Source of the DNA: Leucobacter tenebrionis
GTDB lineage: Bacteria; Actinomycetota; Actinomycetes; Actinomycetales; Microbacteriaceae
Length of the DNA: 64,000 nt
Assembly: GCF_019884725.1 (NCBI RefSeq)
Contig: NZ_CP082322.1
Coordinates: forward strand, 2,046,001 to 2,110,000
Direction: 5' to 3'
This document shows positions 1-9,129 of the stretch, in pieces. The notes under the pieces are model-generated. The model worked only from the letters and a program-made list of their open reading frames with translations. It had not been told where the DNA came from and did not search any database. Numbering within the stretch: the first letter of the stretch is position 1; each line of letters starts with the position of its first letter. The translations under genes were made by a program, and so were the position numbers.

Positions 1-1276
<1,276 letters not shown>

Positions 1277-1278
1277 GT

Positions 1279-1845
1279 TCAGGGCCTCAGCTCGAAGGTG
1301 GTCGTGCCGATGGTGACGGGCGTGAAGAGGGGCACGCTCACCGGCTGGGTGATGCGGGCGCCGTCGAGGCGGGTGCCGTTCGTGGAGTCGAGGTCGGTGA
1401 GGATCCACTCGTCGCCGTTGCGGGCGAGACGGGCGTGGTAGGTCGAGGTGTACTCGTCGACGATGACGAGGGTGGAGTCGCTGCTGCGCCCGATCGTGAG
1501 GATGTCGTCTTCGAGAGGGATCGAGGTGCCCGCGGCGACGCCCGAGGTGATGACGAGGAGGCGAGCGGGGCCTGTGCCGCCGGCCGACGGGATCGGCCCG
1601 GGTACAGGCGGAGCGGCCGGCGCCGCAGGGGCGGCGGGTGCCGGAGCCGCTGGTGCTGCAGGCGCCGTGACCTGCAGTGCGGGCTGCGGTACGGGGTTGC
1701 CGTCGCCGTCGTTGCGCAGACGCCGCACCGGAGCGCCGAAGAGGTCGCTGCGCAGCGCGTAGACGATTGCGAATATGAAGAACCAGAGCAGCAGCAGGAA
1801 GCCGATGCGCAGGATGAGCAGGGTGAGCTCACTCATTTCACTCAT
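1279..1845 (-). CDS. fhaB: FHA-domain membrane protein FhaB (FipA)
   Basis: Phosphothreonine-binding adaptor of the PknA/PknB cell-division network. The 188-residue protein has one N-terminal membrane helix (about residues 8-28), a Pro/Ala-rich linker (about 50-88) and a C-terminal FHA domain with TIGRSSDSTLVI and LTDLDSTNGTRLDG. The usual SxRH phospho-binding stretch reads STYHARL here. The first ATG overlaps the fhaA stop as ATGA and has GGAGGGG just upstream, so it is preferred over the second ATG at 1836. Order fhaA-fhaB-pstP matches the conserved actinobacterial operon. Confidence 0.93.
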   Translation of the reverse strand: MSEMSELTLLILRIGFLLLLWFFIFAIVYALRSDLFGAPVRRLRNDGDGNPVPQPALQVTAPAAPAAPAPAAPAAPAAPPVPGPIPSAGGTGPARLLVITSGVAAGTSIPLEDDILTIGRSSDSTLVIVDEYTSTYHARLARNGDEWILTDLDSTNGTRLDGARITQPVSVPLFTPVTIGTTTFELRP

Positions 1846-2678
1846 AGACCCCTCCAGAAATCCTCGTCGATGCCGGGGGTGCCGCCCGCTGAGGGCGGCG
1901 GCTCGGGAGCGGCGCTGGGCGGAGTGGCCCGGGGAGGCGCGCTCGCCGCAGGTGGCGGTGCGGGCTGCGGGTGTGCAGGTCGCGCGGGTCGTGCCGGCTG
2001 CGCCGGCCGGTGCGCTCTGCCTGGCACCAACTGGAACTGCAGCGCCGTCTGGCCGATCGTGATCACGATGCCGGGGGAGAGGGCGGCCTCGCGGAAGCGC
2101 TGCCCGTTGATCTTGGATCCGTTGGTCGAGCCGAGGTCACGGGCCAGGCCGGCCGCGCCGTCCCAGATGATCTCGAGGTGTTTGCGCGAGGCGGCCGTGT
2201 CGCCGATCCGGATGCCGCAGTCGCTGCCGCGCCCGACCGTGGTCGTGCCGCGGGGCAGCTCGTGACGCTTACCGTCGACGTCGATCGCGGCGACCCAGTC
2301 GACCGCGCCCTCGACGCGGGACGCATCGATCTCGAGCACACCCGTGGTGAGCGACTCGTCGGCGCGGATCTCGACGTCGGGCTCGCCGAGCAGCTGGTAG
2401 TTCTGCTGCTTCGCGTGCTTCACCACGACGCCGCGCAGCTCCTGCTCGAGAGTGTCGCCCAGGCCGCGAAGGCGATCCGCGTCCTTCTGCGAGACGCGCG
2501 CGACGAAGCGGTTGGGAGCGAGCACGCGATCGCGATCCACGATCACGGCGCTGATGTCGAGCTCGCGCTTCAGGGCGGAGGCGATCTCGACGGGTTGCAC
2601 GCCGGAGCGGAAGGTGCGGGCGAAGGCGCCGTTGACGGCTCGCTCGAGCCCGCGCTCGACGCTATCCAGAATGCCCAC
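1842..2678 (-). CDS. fhaA: FHA-domain protein FhaA with N-terminal DUF3662
   Basis: Cytosolic phosphothreonine-binding regulator linked to PknB and peptidoglycan synthesis in relatives. The GTG start at 2678 gives VGILDSVERGLERAVNGAF, the normal N-terminus of the FhaA family; a longer open frame upstream would run through the tRNA gene and is rejected. Residues 1 to about 113 are the DUF3662 domain and about 140-215 the FHA domain (TVGRGSDCGI, SRKHLEI, LGSTNGSKING). A roughly 55-residue Pro/Ala tail ends in DEDFWRGL. It is the first gene of the fhaA-fhaB-pstP unit. Confidence 0.93.
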   Translation of the reverse strand: MGILDSVERGLERAVNGAFARTFRSGVQPVEIASALKRELDISAVIVDRDRVLAPNRFVARVSQKDADRLRGLGDTLEQELRGVVVKHAKQQNYQLLGEPDVEIRADESLTTGVLEIDASRVEGAVDWVAAIDVDGKRHELPRGTTTVGRGSDCGIRIGDTAASRKHLEIIWDGAAGLARDLGSTNGSKINGQRFREAALSPGIVITIGQTALQFQLVPGRAHRPAQPARPARPAHPQPAPPPAASAPPRATPPSAAPEPPPSAGGTPGIDEDFWRGL

Positions 2679-2834
2679 GTGCCGCGCTCGCCCTTTCCGC
2701 TCGGTCGGATCGCACGCCGATCGGCTGCGACTGTCAGGCTTAGTGTATCCCGGAGCCCGCCCGCTTTGGTGTGAGGGCCCTGGTGCTGCTAAGCTTGCAG
2801 AGTTGTCCGGGCCGGAAGGCTCAGAGAACGTCTC

Positions 2835-2917
2835 GCGCGAGTGGCGGAATGGCAGACGCGCTGGCTTCAGGTGCCAGTGCCCGCAAGGGCGTGGGGGTTC
2901 AAGTCCCCCCTCGCGCA
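2835..2917 (+). tRNA. tRNA-Leu (anticodon CAG)
   Basis: An 83-nt class II tRNA. The acceptor stem is GCGCGAG with CTCGCGC, the anticodon stem CTGGC/GCCAG encloses loop TTCAGGT with anticodon CAG at 2868-2870. A long variable arm (TGCCCGCAAGGGCG) follows, then a T arm GGGGG-TTCAAGT-CCCCC. The discriminator is A at 2917 and CCA is not encoded. It is divergent from fhaA. Its 3' flank is the left boundary of the accessory island. Confidence 0.96.
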
Positions 2918-2985
2918 CGAATGAAAATGGCCCCTGACCTGGGATTCGGTTCCCAAGGTCAGGGGTCTTTTTCGTTGGAAGTGCT
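2916..2985. repeat. Left direct repeat of the island (att-like)
   Basis: Starts at the last base pair of tRNA-Leu and runs through the terminator to GAAGTGCT. It matches 9038-9108 with only a few differences, including a 34-nt identical core (2934-2967 against 9057-9090). The core is the terminator hairpin itself. Confidence 0.8.
2931..2972 (+). terminator. Rho-independent terminator of tRNA-Leu
   Basis: Arms CCCCTGACCT and AGGTCAGGGG, extended by GGGA/TCCC around the loop, are followed by TCTTTTTC. It sits 13 nt after the tRNA. A near copy lies at 9053-9090 at the far end of the island, where the T-tract reads TCATTTTC. Confidence 0.85.
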
Positions 2986-3058
2986 TGGTGCGGTGCTGTG
3001 CCCCGTGCTGCGGACTCCGGCCCCCTGCGCCGCTCGGCATCATTCTGCGCGTCCGGCG

Positions 3059-4141
3059 TCATTCTCTCCAGTTCGGGGTGGGCTGGCGCTCAACTGCTGT
3101 CGCCCGGCGGCGACGCGGCCTCGGTTGCGGCGAGATCGCGTTCGTAGGTCGCTTCAATGGTGGGCCGCTGCTGTCTCTGCAGCGCCGCGCCCTGGTTCTC
3201 TGCCCAGCAGCTTCGGTGATGGTGTTCTTGATCCCGATGATGATGCGCTGGATGTTCGTCGCGACGACTGCGAGGGCGGTGACGAGGTAGGTGTAGGCAT
3301 AGCCGCGTCCAGGGCGGCTCTTCTTATCACCCAGGTTCGTAGCCCAGGCGTCTTTCAGGGTCTTGTTGCTGGTCTCGACCTGGTTGCGCTGCCCGTAGGC
3401 GCGGTACCAGTCCTCGGACTTCCAAGGGTAGCGCTGCAGGTGCCGGATGACATCGGAGTCGAGGCCGACCTGGATCGTGCCGGTGGGGCTTGTCCTTCGT
3501 CGGCTTCCCCGTCACGGGATCAAACGCCAAGTAGCCAGTGGGGTCGGGGTAAGAGAAGCGCTGGTAGCCGTCGGCGTCGACGCGGCTGTGGCGCTTCATA
3601 AGGTTCTTCTCGCGGGCGCGCATGATCTTGTCACGGTCTTCGAGCGTGTAGGGGACACCGGTGTCAGGGTTGGTCTTCTTTCTGCGACCCAGCGGCTGAT
3701 CTCTCGATAGTTCCTCGGCATGCGGTCCACGTAGAGTGCTCCGTCGACGACGATCACGGGATGTCCGGGGACCTTGCCTTGCTGTCCGAGTTGGTTCGCG
3801 CGGTAGTCGTAGACGGTCTCGAACTGGGTGCGACGTACGGGTTCTTGGAAGTATTGCGGTTGCAGGTTATTGAACGCACGATCGACGACGACCAGGCCCC
3901 GCTGCTCGGTGAACGCGACATGCTGCTCGATGGTCGAGCGAGGGCCGTGCTTGATCTTGCCGGGATGGTGGAGATTGATGCCCGTGATGAGCGGGAACTC
4001 GAATGACCCGTTCCGGGTATCAATGAGCACGGTGGTGTCGAGTTCGTAGGCGGCTTTCGACCTGGCGACTTTGGTGCCGTCGTGGTCGTCGTGCCGGGTG
4101 TACCAGCCGCACCGGTAGTCGCCGTTGAGTCGGTCTCGTGA
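3059..4141 (-). pseudogene. DDE-type transposase remnant, 5'-truncated and frameshifted
   Basis: Three consecutive minus-strand reading segments join into one transposase-like protein. It reads KVARSKAAYELDTT..RNGSFEFPLITG, then GRRKKTNPDTGVPYTLEDRD..RFSYPDPTGYLAFDPVTGKP, then TIQVGLDSDVIRHLQRYPWK..WYRAYGQRNQVETSNKTLKD, ending at TGA 3059-3061. The YGQRNQVE stretch resembles the catalytic-glutamate region of IS4-like DDE transposases. Frame changes lie near 3690 and near 3480; the second restores the original frame. Homology stops at about 4141 with a stop codon just upstream, so the N-terminal catalytic aspartate region is gone. No terminal inverted repeats are evident. The IS family is not certain. 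Confidence 0.65.
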
Positions 4142-4208
4142 AGTGCTGCGCCCTTACTGAATCCTCCATTCGAATCCGTCTTGCGGAGTCTATGGGAGGC
4201 GGCGATCT

Positions 4209-4245
4209 ACTGACACTGTCAGTGGTGCCCGGTAATCTAAGTCTT
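4209..4245 (+). promoter_or_regulatory. Promoter with palindromic operator for a leaderless dprA-like transcript
   Basis: CTGACA (4210-4215), a 17-nt spacer and TAATCT (4233-4238) fit an actinobacterial sigma-70 promoter. The expected start point, about 7 nt after the -10, coincides with ATG 4246, and no ribosome binding site is visible, so the mRNA is probably leaderless. A perfect 15-nt palindrome ACTGACACTGTCAGT (4209-4223) covers the -35 box, a good position for a repressor. Confidence 0.6.
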
Positions 4246-5160
4246 ATGAACCAGTCACTCGCCGAGACCGCCGCGCTCTTCGCGCTGCTGCGCTCGAAGC
4301 GGCGTGGCGAAACGTACGCCTCGATAGCTGCGGAGGCAGCATTCGAAGGTAGTGCGCAGCGTGTGTACGACAGTCGCTTCGACGGTGCTCTTATCCCTCC
4401 GCCAGAAGCTACGGCGTACCTCGACGAGGCGCGCGTACTCGTCGAGGGATGGGCTCAGGATGGCCTGAACGTCGTCACCGTGCTCGATGAGACCTACCCG
4501 GCACGGCTGCGTGACATTCGCGAAATGCCGCCGTTCCTCTTCTATGCGGGTGCGCTCCTCCCTCAGGACGATGGCATATCGGTCGTCGGCTCCCGCAACG
4601 CCTCCGAGCGCTCCCGTGAACTCGCGGGTGAGATCGCGCGCTTCCTCGTGAGTGAGCAACTCACCGTCATCAGCGGCCTGGCAGAGGGCATCGACACCGC
4701 TGCGCACCGAGCAGCCCTCGACGCTGGCGGTAGGACAGTGGCATTCATCGGGACGGGAATCACGAAGTTCTATCCGGCCCGCAACGCTGATCTGCAGCGT
4801 GAAATCGCTGAGTACGGCCTCGTGCTGTCGCAGTTCTACCCCGAGGCTCCGCCCACGAAGCAGAGCTTCCCGATCCGTAATGCTGCGATGTCCGGGTATG
4901 GCCTCGCTACGATCATCGTCGAAGCGTCGAATCATTCTGGCACCAGGATTCAGGCCCGAGTCGCAGGGCAGCACGGGCGCCCCGTAATCCTGACTTCCAA
5001 AGTGGTCGATGACACTGAGTGGGGGAAGGCTCTAGTGGGCACCCCGAACGTGCAGGTCGTGTCGAATCTCGGGGAGCTGAAAGACGCGGTGCGCGCCGTC
5101 CGCCGCGCCCCGTCGGACCTTGATCGCGCCCTCCAAGCGCTCCTGAGCAGTGCCGCGTAA
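4246..5160 (+). CDS. DprA/Smf-like Rossmann-fold protein (divergent, island-encoded)
   Basis: A 304-residue protein with the DprA Rossmann core: ISVVGSRNASERS, VISGLAEGIDTAAHRAAL, GGRTVAFIGTGITKFYPARN, FPIRNAAMSGYGLATIIVEA and SGTRIQARVAGQHGRPVIL. True DprA loads RecA on ssDNA during transformation; related Smf/LOG folds handle nucleotides. It departs from housekeeping DprA: RNAAMSGYG replaces the usual RNRIIAGLS, there is an N-terminal helical region of about 90 residues, and no C-terminal winged helix is obvious. The start at 4246 is chosen because upstream codons precede the promoter. It overlaps the next gene by 11 nt, implying translational coupling. A role in defence or DNA uptake is inference. 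Confidence 0.8.
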   Translation: MNQSLAETAALFALLRSKRRGETYASIAAEAAFEGSAQRVYDSRFDGALIPPPEATAYLDEARVLVEGWAQDGLNVVTVLDETYPARLRDIREMPPFLFYAGALLPQDDGISVVGSRNASERSRELAGEIARFLVSEQLTVISGLAEGIDTAAHRAALDAGGRTVAFIGTGITKFYPARNADLQREIAEYGLVLSQFYPEAPPTKQSFPIRNAAMSGYGLATIIVEASNHSGTRIQARVAGQHGRPVILTSKVVDDTEWGKALVGTPNVQVVSNLGELKDAVRAVRRAPSDLDRALQALLSSAA

Positions 5161-5902
5161 CTTCAGTGACGAGATCGTCGCGGTCGGTCACCAGCTGGAG
5201 CTGATGGCAGGTTCGTACCTGCGGAATACGATCCGAGATGCGACGACCTGCACGGTCTGCTCGTGTCCCAGAGATCAGTCCGCTCATATTTGCGGGACGT
5301 GCAGTTCCCATGTCGCGCGAGGCCTGCCTTTGGCTGATCGTGTTGCTTCTTTGGTGTACGCACCGAAGGGAGGACAAGCGTATGAGTTCTTGCGGCAGTA
5401 CAAGTCTCCGTTTGTCGGCCCCACGCATATATCCACGATGCAGTCGCTGCTCGCGGTCGGGCTGCGAGCACACACACCCTGCGCGATTGCGCTCGCGCCA
5501 TCGTGTTCGCAAACCGACTGGGCGGTCGTTCCGTCGACACGGGGACGGTCGCAGTTCTCCGATATGGTCACGCGGCTGGCGAAGAACCCGCGCAGCCGCG
5601 TGCCGGTCGAATATGTAGGCAGTCCTGGGGTGCGAGCGCTGGATCCGAGCGCGTGGGCGGTCCCGGCCAGCGTGCCGCCGCACCGCCAGCTGCTCCTCAT
5701 TGACGATTCCTGGGTGAGTGGGGCCCACGCGCAGTCGGTCGCATCCGCCATGAAGATGGCAGGGTACGACGAGGTGTCTATTCTGACGGCGGGTCGCGTG
5801 CTCGAGCCGAGTTACGGTGCGAACAAGACTTTCATTGACGGCCTGGGCGCACCGTTCGACTGGCGATGCTGCCCGTGGACCGGAGGCGACTGCCCTGGCT
5901 GA
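5150..5902 (+). CDS. ComF-like phosphoribosyltransferase-fold protein
   Basis: 250 residues. The N-terminal half carries a probable zinc-binding pair, CTVCSCPRDQSAHICGTC at about residues 34-51, as in ComF. The C-terminal half has LLLIDDSWVSGAHAQSVASA, a degenerate PRPP-binding loop (canonical form D-D-x-x-T-T/S-G). The protein ends with more cysteines (RCCPWTGGDCPG). The GTG start overlaps the 3' end of the dprA-like gene, so the two are one operon. ComF acts with DprA in natural transformation elsewhere; finding a diverged pair on an island is unusual. Substrate and function are unknown. Confidence 0.75.
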   Translation: MPRNFSDEIVAVGHQLELMAGSYLRNTIRDATTCTVCSCPRDQSAHICGTCSSHVARGLPLADRVASLVYAPKGGQAYEFLRQYKSPFVGPTHISTMQSLLAVGLRAHTPCAIALAPSCSQTDWAVVPSTRGRSQFSDMVTRLAKNPRSRVPVEYVGSPGVRALDPSAWAVPASVPPHRQLLLIDDSWVSGAHAQSVASAMKMAGYDEVSILTAGRVLEPSYGANKTFIDGLGAPFDWRCCPWTGGDCPG

Positions 5903-6007
5903 AAGAACGAAATCGCGGTTATCCACAGTTTGCTGGTACGTTCTTGAATAGGTAATCCCTTGGTGCGAAATGCACATCTGCGATGAGGATGATGAGAGGG
6001 AACAACG

Positions 6008-6862
6008 GTGAGTCCTGCAAGCTCGAGTCTTCCGCGCGACGTGTGCGATGCATTGCACGCAACAGACGCATCCTTGCTTGGAGTTGGTAGTTTTGGGGAA
6101 ACCTGGCGCGTATCCGATCCGCTGTCATACTCAGGTGTCTTTGCGGTCAAGCTGTTGAAAGCCGAGCAGTTTGACCCGAGGTTATTGAAGCGGGAAACTG
6201 AGGGGCTCTCCGCTTCCTCGCATCAAGGAATCTTAAAGCTTCACGACACGGGGAGAGTTGATCTTGCTGGTGAACCTCGTCATGTACTGATTTGTGAGTT
6301 CATTGATGGGAAGTCAGTTTCTGCTGCAGCGAGTGAGGGCTTACCGACGACTGACGAGGTAAGAGGATTCGCGCTTAGCTTGCTCAGCGCTCTGGTAGAA
6401 CTGCACAGTGCGGACCGCATCCACCGTGATTTGAAGCCAGACAACATTATGCTTCGGAACGGTGATTGGGCGGAAGCCGTCATCATTGACTTCGGTCTTT
6501 CGCGGCCGGTTGATGGGGGCACAATGACCTTGTATCCGCAACGTGTCGGCAGTATTCCTTGGATGTCGCCGGAGCAATTGCGGGGCAGTAGAGCTAGAAA
6601 AGCCGCGGATGTTTGGGCGTGTGGGGTGATTCTCTACCAACTTCTCACTGGACGGCACCCCTTCTTTCACGGTTTGGATCTTCGCGAGATCTTGAATGAT
6701 GAGGACGAGATTCTCGATCTCGTTTCTGGTCCTTCTCCTTCCCTGCCATTTTCAGTGCCTGAAGACTTGGCGCGGACAGTGAGCCGAATGCTAACGGCTG
6801 AACCACTTGGCGCGAGAGGTAGTGCTCGTCGTGCTTACTTGGATCTAGAAGGGAAGAACTAG
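6008..6862 (+). CDS. Soluble Hanks-type Ser/Thr protein kinase
   Basis: 284 residues, essentially a bare kinase domain with no membrane helix, PASTA or sensor domain. Visible motifs are the glycine loop GVGSFGETW (about 25-33), lysine in FAVKLLKAE, catalytic loop IHRDLKPDN, DFG in IIDFGLSR, the activation segment MSPEQLRG, and DVWACGVILYQLLTGRHPFF. All catalytic residues are present, so it should be active. GTG start with GAGAGGGA upstream. The stop overlaps the next start by 1 nt (TAGTG). Codon use and lower G+C differ from the chromosomal genes, consistent with transfer. The likely substrate is its operon partner or a host protein (inference). Confidence 0.88.
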   Translation: MSPASSSLPRDVCDALHATDASLLGVGSFGETWRVSDPLSYSGVFAVKLLKAEQFDPRLLKRETEGLSASSHQGILKLHDTGRVDLAGEPRHVLICEFIDGKSVSAAASEGLPTTDEVRGFALSLLSALVELHSADRIHRDLKPDNIMLRNGDWAEAVIIDFGLSRPVDGGTMTLYPQRVGSIPWMSPEQLRGSRARKAADVWACGVILYQLLTGRHPFFHGLDLREILNDEDEILDLVSGPSPSLPFSVPEDLARTVSRMLTAEPLGARGSARRAYLDLEGKN

Positions 6863-8058
6863 TGGTGAACGGTTCTTGGGCAGGTGCAGATATCCAGCGC
6901 TCCTTGTCTGGTGATGTTCCGTTGTATTTGATTCACCGCAGCGTGCAGCAAAATCAGCGCGTACCTGAGGTCATGTCTGAGATCGCTAAGGCCAATGGAG
7001 ATCGTCTTGGGCTAGGGGTTATTGCACGCTTGCCAGCAATGACAAGGAAGACTGCGGAGTCGTTTGCTGTAGAGACCTCAAACATTCCAGTACGGATTCT
7101 TGATCCTGACCTATACTTGCATCGAGCGTGGGGCTGGCACGACGCGCCCGAAGCAAAGTCGCGTTGGCGGGACTGGAAGTACTTTGATTCGCGTCCTGAG
7201 CGTGTGAGCTCTTCTTGGGTAAAGACCGTACTAGATGAGCAGCGTGGCTTAAACGCTTCGGTACTTCTGAGTGCATCGGGGTGGGTGCCTGAAGCAAATG
7301 GTCAGCGCGCGTTGCAGGACACGTTGAATTGGGTCCGTGAAAGCCGGCAGCAGGCGGGAGACAGCCGTCTGTGGGTAAACCTTACTTTTGACTCCGCTTG
7401 GCTTTCGAATAGGACGCTTCGAAACTTTCTTATCGAAGAGATAGTGGAGAGTAACGAGCCCGACTGGTATCTGCGATTTTGGTGGCCTGAAGTCAGCCCT
7501 AGGTACGGGCAGCTGACCGACGAGAGTATCGTCCGAGGCTATCTGGAGCTTGCCTATGAATGCGACAATGAGGGCAAGCGGCTCTATCTTCCTAATTCAG
7601 GACTTACTGGATGGTTGCTCTCGGCCAAGGGTTCGGCCGGTTTTTCTACGGGAACTGCTTGGGGTGAACAAGCATTTGCACGCCAACGGAAGATGGGTCG
7701 CCAACCGGGATCACAGACCCCGCCGCGAATCCCACGCTTATTTGACCCCCGGGTTCTACACACGCTTCAGTACTTGGAATACGAAAGGCTTGACGAGCTG
7801 GCTCGTCATAGCGAGCCAGACTCCGTATACCTTCAAGAGGTTCGAGAATCGGGCCACACGCCAGAACTGGCGGGACTGCACTACTTAGCTGTCGTAGGTG
7901 ATCTCACTGCGAAGCTCAACGCCCGAAATCCTCAGAACGCCGCAGCGCGGCTCGTCCGGCAAGGGTTGGACTTTATGGGGAGCCTAAACACGGTTGACAC
8001 GCTGCAAGGACCTAACATGCCAGTGCATCTCGGGCTTTGGGATGAAGTGCTTCGCTAG
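6862..8058 (+). CDS. Uncharacterised 398-residue protein coupled to the kinase
   Basis: I do not recognise a family. No signal peptide or membrane helix. The N-terminal part alternates predicted strand and helix (DVPLYLIHRSV, LGLGVIARLPAM, IPVRILDPDLYLH, ASVLLSASGWV, RLWVNLTFDS, WYLRFWWPEV), which could be a TIM-barrel-like fold. A later stretch RLYLPNSGLTGWLLSAKGSA precedes a basic segment (FARQRKMGRQPG). It is tryptophan-rich. A GTG start overlaps the kinase stop by 1 nt (a second GTG follows directly), so the pair is almost certainly co-translated. The 3' end overlaps the convergent gene by 47 nt. Low G+C compared with the flanks. Confidence 0.7.
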   Translation: MVNGSWAGADIQRSLSGDVPLYLIHRSVQQNQRVPEVMSEIAKANGDRLGLGVIARLPAMTRKTAESFAVETSNIPVRILDPDLYLHRAWGWHDAPEAKSRWRDWKYFDSRPERVSSSWVKTVLDEQRGLNASVLLSASGWVPEANGQRALQDTLNWVRESRQQAGDSRLWVNLTFDSAWLSNRTLRNFLIEEIVESNEPDWYLRFWWPEVSPRYGQLTDESIVRGYLELAYECDNEGKRLYLPNSGLTGWLLSAKGSAGFSTGTAWGEQAFARQRKMGRQPGSQTPPRIPRLFDPRVLHTLQYLEYERLDELARHSEPDSVYLQEVRESGHTPELAGLHYLAVVGDLTAKLNARNPQNAAARLVRQGLDFMGSLNTVDTLQGPNMPVHLGLWDEVLR

Positions 8059-8821
8059 GAACTTGTGACCGTCCAAAAACTGGATAGATCTGACCTTCGC
8101 GAGTTCCCCGTTGCACCATGTCGAGGCATCGTTCTGCGAGGAGCTGTTTCCCGACTTGTGTGGCGGTTGCAGGCCGTCGGCGTGGGCGGGCAGCTACCTC
8201 AGTTCTGCCGCTTGTGCGGTCTACGAGGAGTACGCCAACTCCACCATTGCTGATTTGGGGCAAGTAGGAATTGAATGCGCCAAAAGCTGACCTCTCGAGG
8301 GCCATATAAGCTGCGTCAGCGGATCGCGATTGGGTACGAGCCTGGCTGAGCGCGGCACGCCAATCACGTAGTTTGGCTTCCACGGTTACGACGCGTTTGC
8401 CTACCCAGCGGGCTTCTGGCTTCCGCCGGACTTCGCCGCCTCCATAGTGAAGCCAACCTAGTTCTACAAGCATCGGAACGACGGCACGCCTCATGTAATT
8501 ACTTGAAGTGCCAACGAGTCTTGCAAGCTCGTCGACGCGGAGACTGCTGCGTCCGATTGCAAAAACCGCTCGAACCTCTAAGTCTGTCGTTAAAGGTCGT
8601 ACTCCGAACTCCCTACGAATAGTGATGGCTTCCGGTGCAAAACGCACCGCTGCCAGATCCGGTACGCCTTGTGCAGCGGGTACCTCGGTGAACACTTCAA
8701 CTGGAGTTTCACGTTCATGCCGAAAGGCTAGGCGCGGTAACGCGTTCCGGATTTGGGGCACCATGTCGGCTTCGAAACGGAACTTGAGGCTTGGGAGGCT
8801 CCGACTTTGAGTTCTTGCCAT
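8012..8821 (-). CDS. Winged-helix protein with PD-(D/E)xK-nuclease-like motifs
   Basis: 269 residues. Residues about 50-65 read VPAAQGVPDLAAVRF and residues about 143-165 read VVTVEAKLRDWRAALSQART. An aspartate followed by an ExK element and an RALxQA helix is the pattern of PD-(D/E)xK nucleases with an inserted domain. Between them lies a helix-turn-helix region (SSLRVDELARLVGTSSNYMR and WLHYGGGEVRRKP). ATG start preceded by AAGGG. Convergent with, and overlapping, the 398-residue gene. DNA binding or cleavage is inferred from motif pattern only; it could equally be a regulator. Confidence 0.6.
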   Translation of the reverse strand: MARTQSRSLPSLKFRFEADMVPQIRNALPRLAFRHERETPVEVFTEVPAAQGVPDLAAVRFAPEAITIRREFGVRPLTTDLEVRAVFAIGRSSLRVDELARLVGTSSNYMRRAVVPMLVELGWLHYGGGEVRRKPEARWVGKRVVTVEAKLRDWRAALSQARTQSRSADAAYMALERSAFGAFNSYLPQISNGGVGVLLVDRTSGRTEVAARPRRRPATATQVGKQLLAERCLDMVQRGTREGQIYPVFGRSQVPSEALHPKARDALAC

Positions 8822-9037
8822 ACCATGCCCTTTTCAAAGATTCTTGTTCCGCCTACGTCAGTCACCTGAGTTTCGTTCGATCCATCAATCATAGTTTCGG
8901 ACCCAAGGAACGGCATCATGCCAGCCGCATCGGTGCTGAGGTCTGTGTGATTCTGTACCGCTTAACCTGTGACTGTGTACTTCGAGCTCTCCGCGATCCC
9001 TTGCGGCACAAGGCCTTCCGGATTTCGTGAAACACCC
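8822..9037. other. Non-coding right arm of the island
   Basis: Between the start of the winged-helix gene and the right repeat. I see no convincing gene, tRNA, integrase fragment or terminator; it probably contains the promoter of the minus-strand gene ending at 8012. Confidence 0.4.
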
Positions 9038-9108
9038 CACGAATGGAAAATGGCCTCTGACCTGGGATTCGGTTCCCAAGGTCAGGGGTCATTTTCGTTG
9101 GAAGTGCT
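9038..9108. repeat. Right direct repeat of the island (att-like)
   Basis: Near-identical to 2916-2985, with the same terminator hairpin but no tRNA gene in front of it. The T-tract is interrupted (TCATTTTC). It lies about 20 nt beyond the 3' end of the minus-strand MBL-fold gene and marks the junction back to chromosomal sequence. Confidence 0.8.
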
Positions 9109-9129
9109 GGATGCGGGCGACGCCTCGCA

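Larger units (their letters stand above)
2916..9108. mobile_element. Accessory (genomic) island in the tRNA-Leu 3' flank
   Basis: The segment is bounded by two direct copies of a ~70 bp sequence that includes the last base pair and terminator of tRNA-Leu. Inside are a truncated transposase and five genes in two apparent modules. G+C falls clearly in about 6000-8900 compared with the flanks. No integrase or recombinase gene is present, so it is either a decayed integrative element or a cassette that recombined in by homology at the repeated terminator. The chromosomal gene order resumes with the MBL-fold gene at 9130. Calling it an island is inferred from repeats, composition and gene content. 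Confidence 0.7.

Noticed and set aside
8885-9079. Short minus-strand frame at the right island end as an integrase fragment
   Set aside because: No integrase motif; it overlaps the direct repeat.
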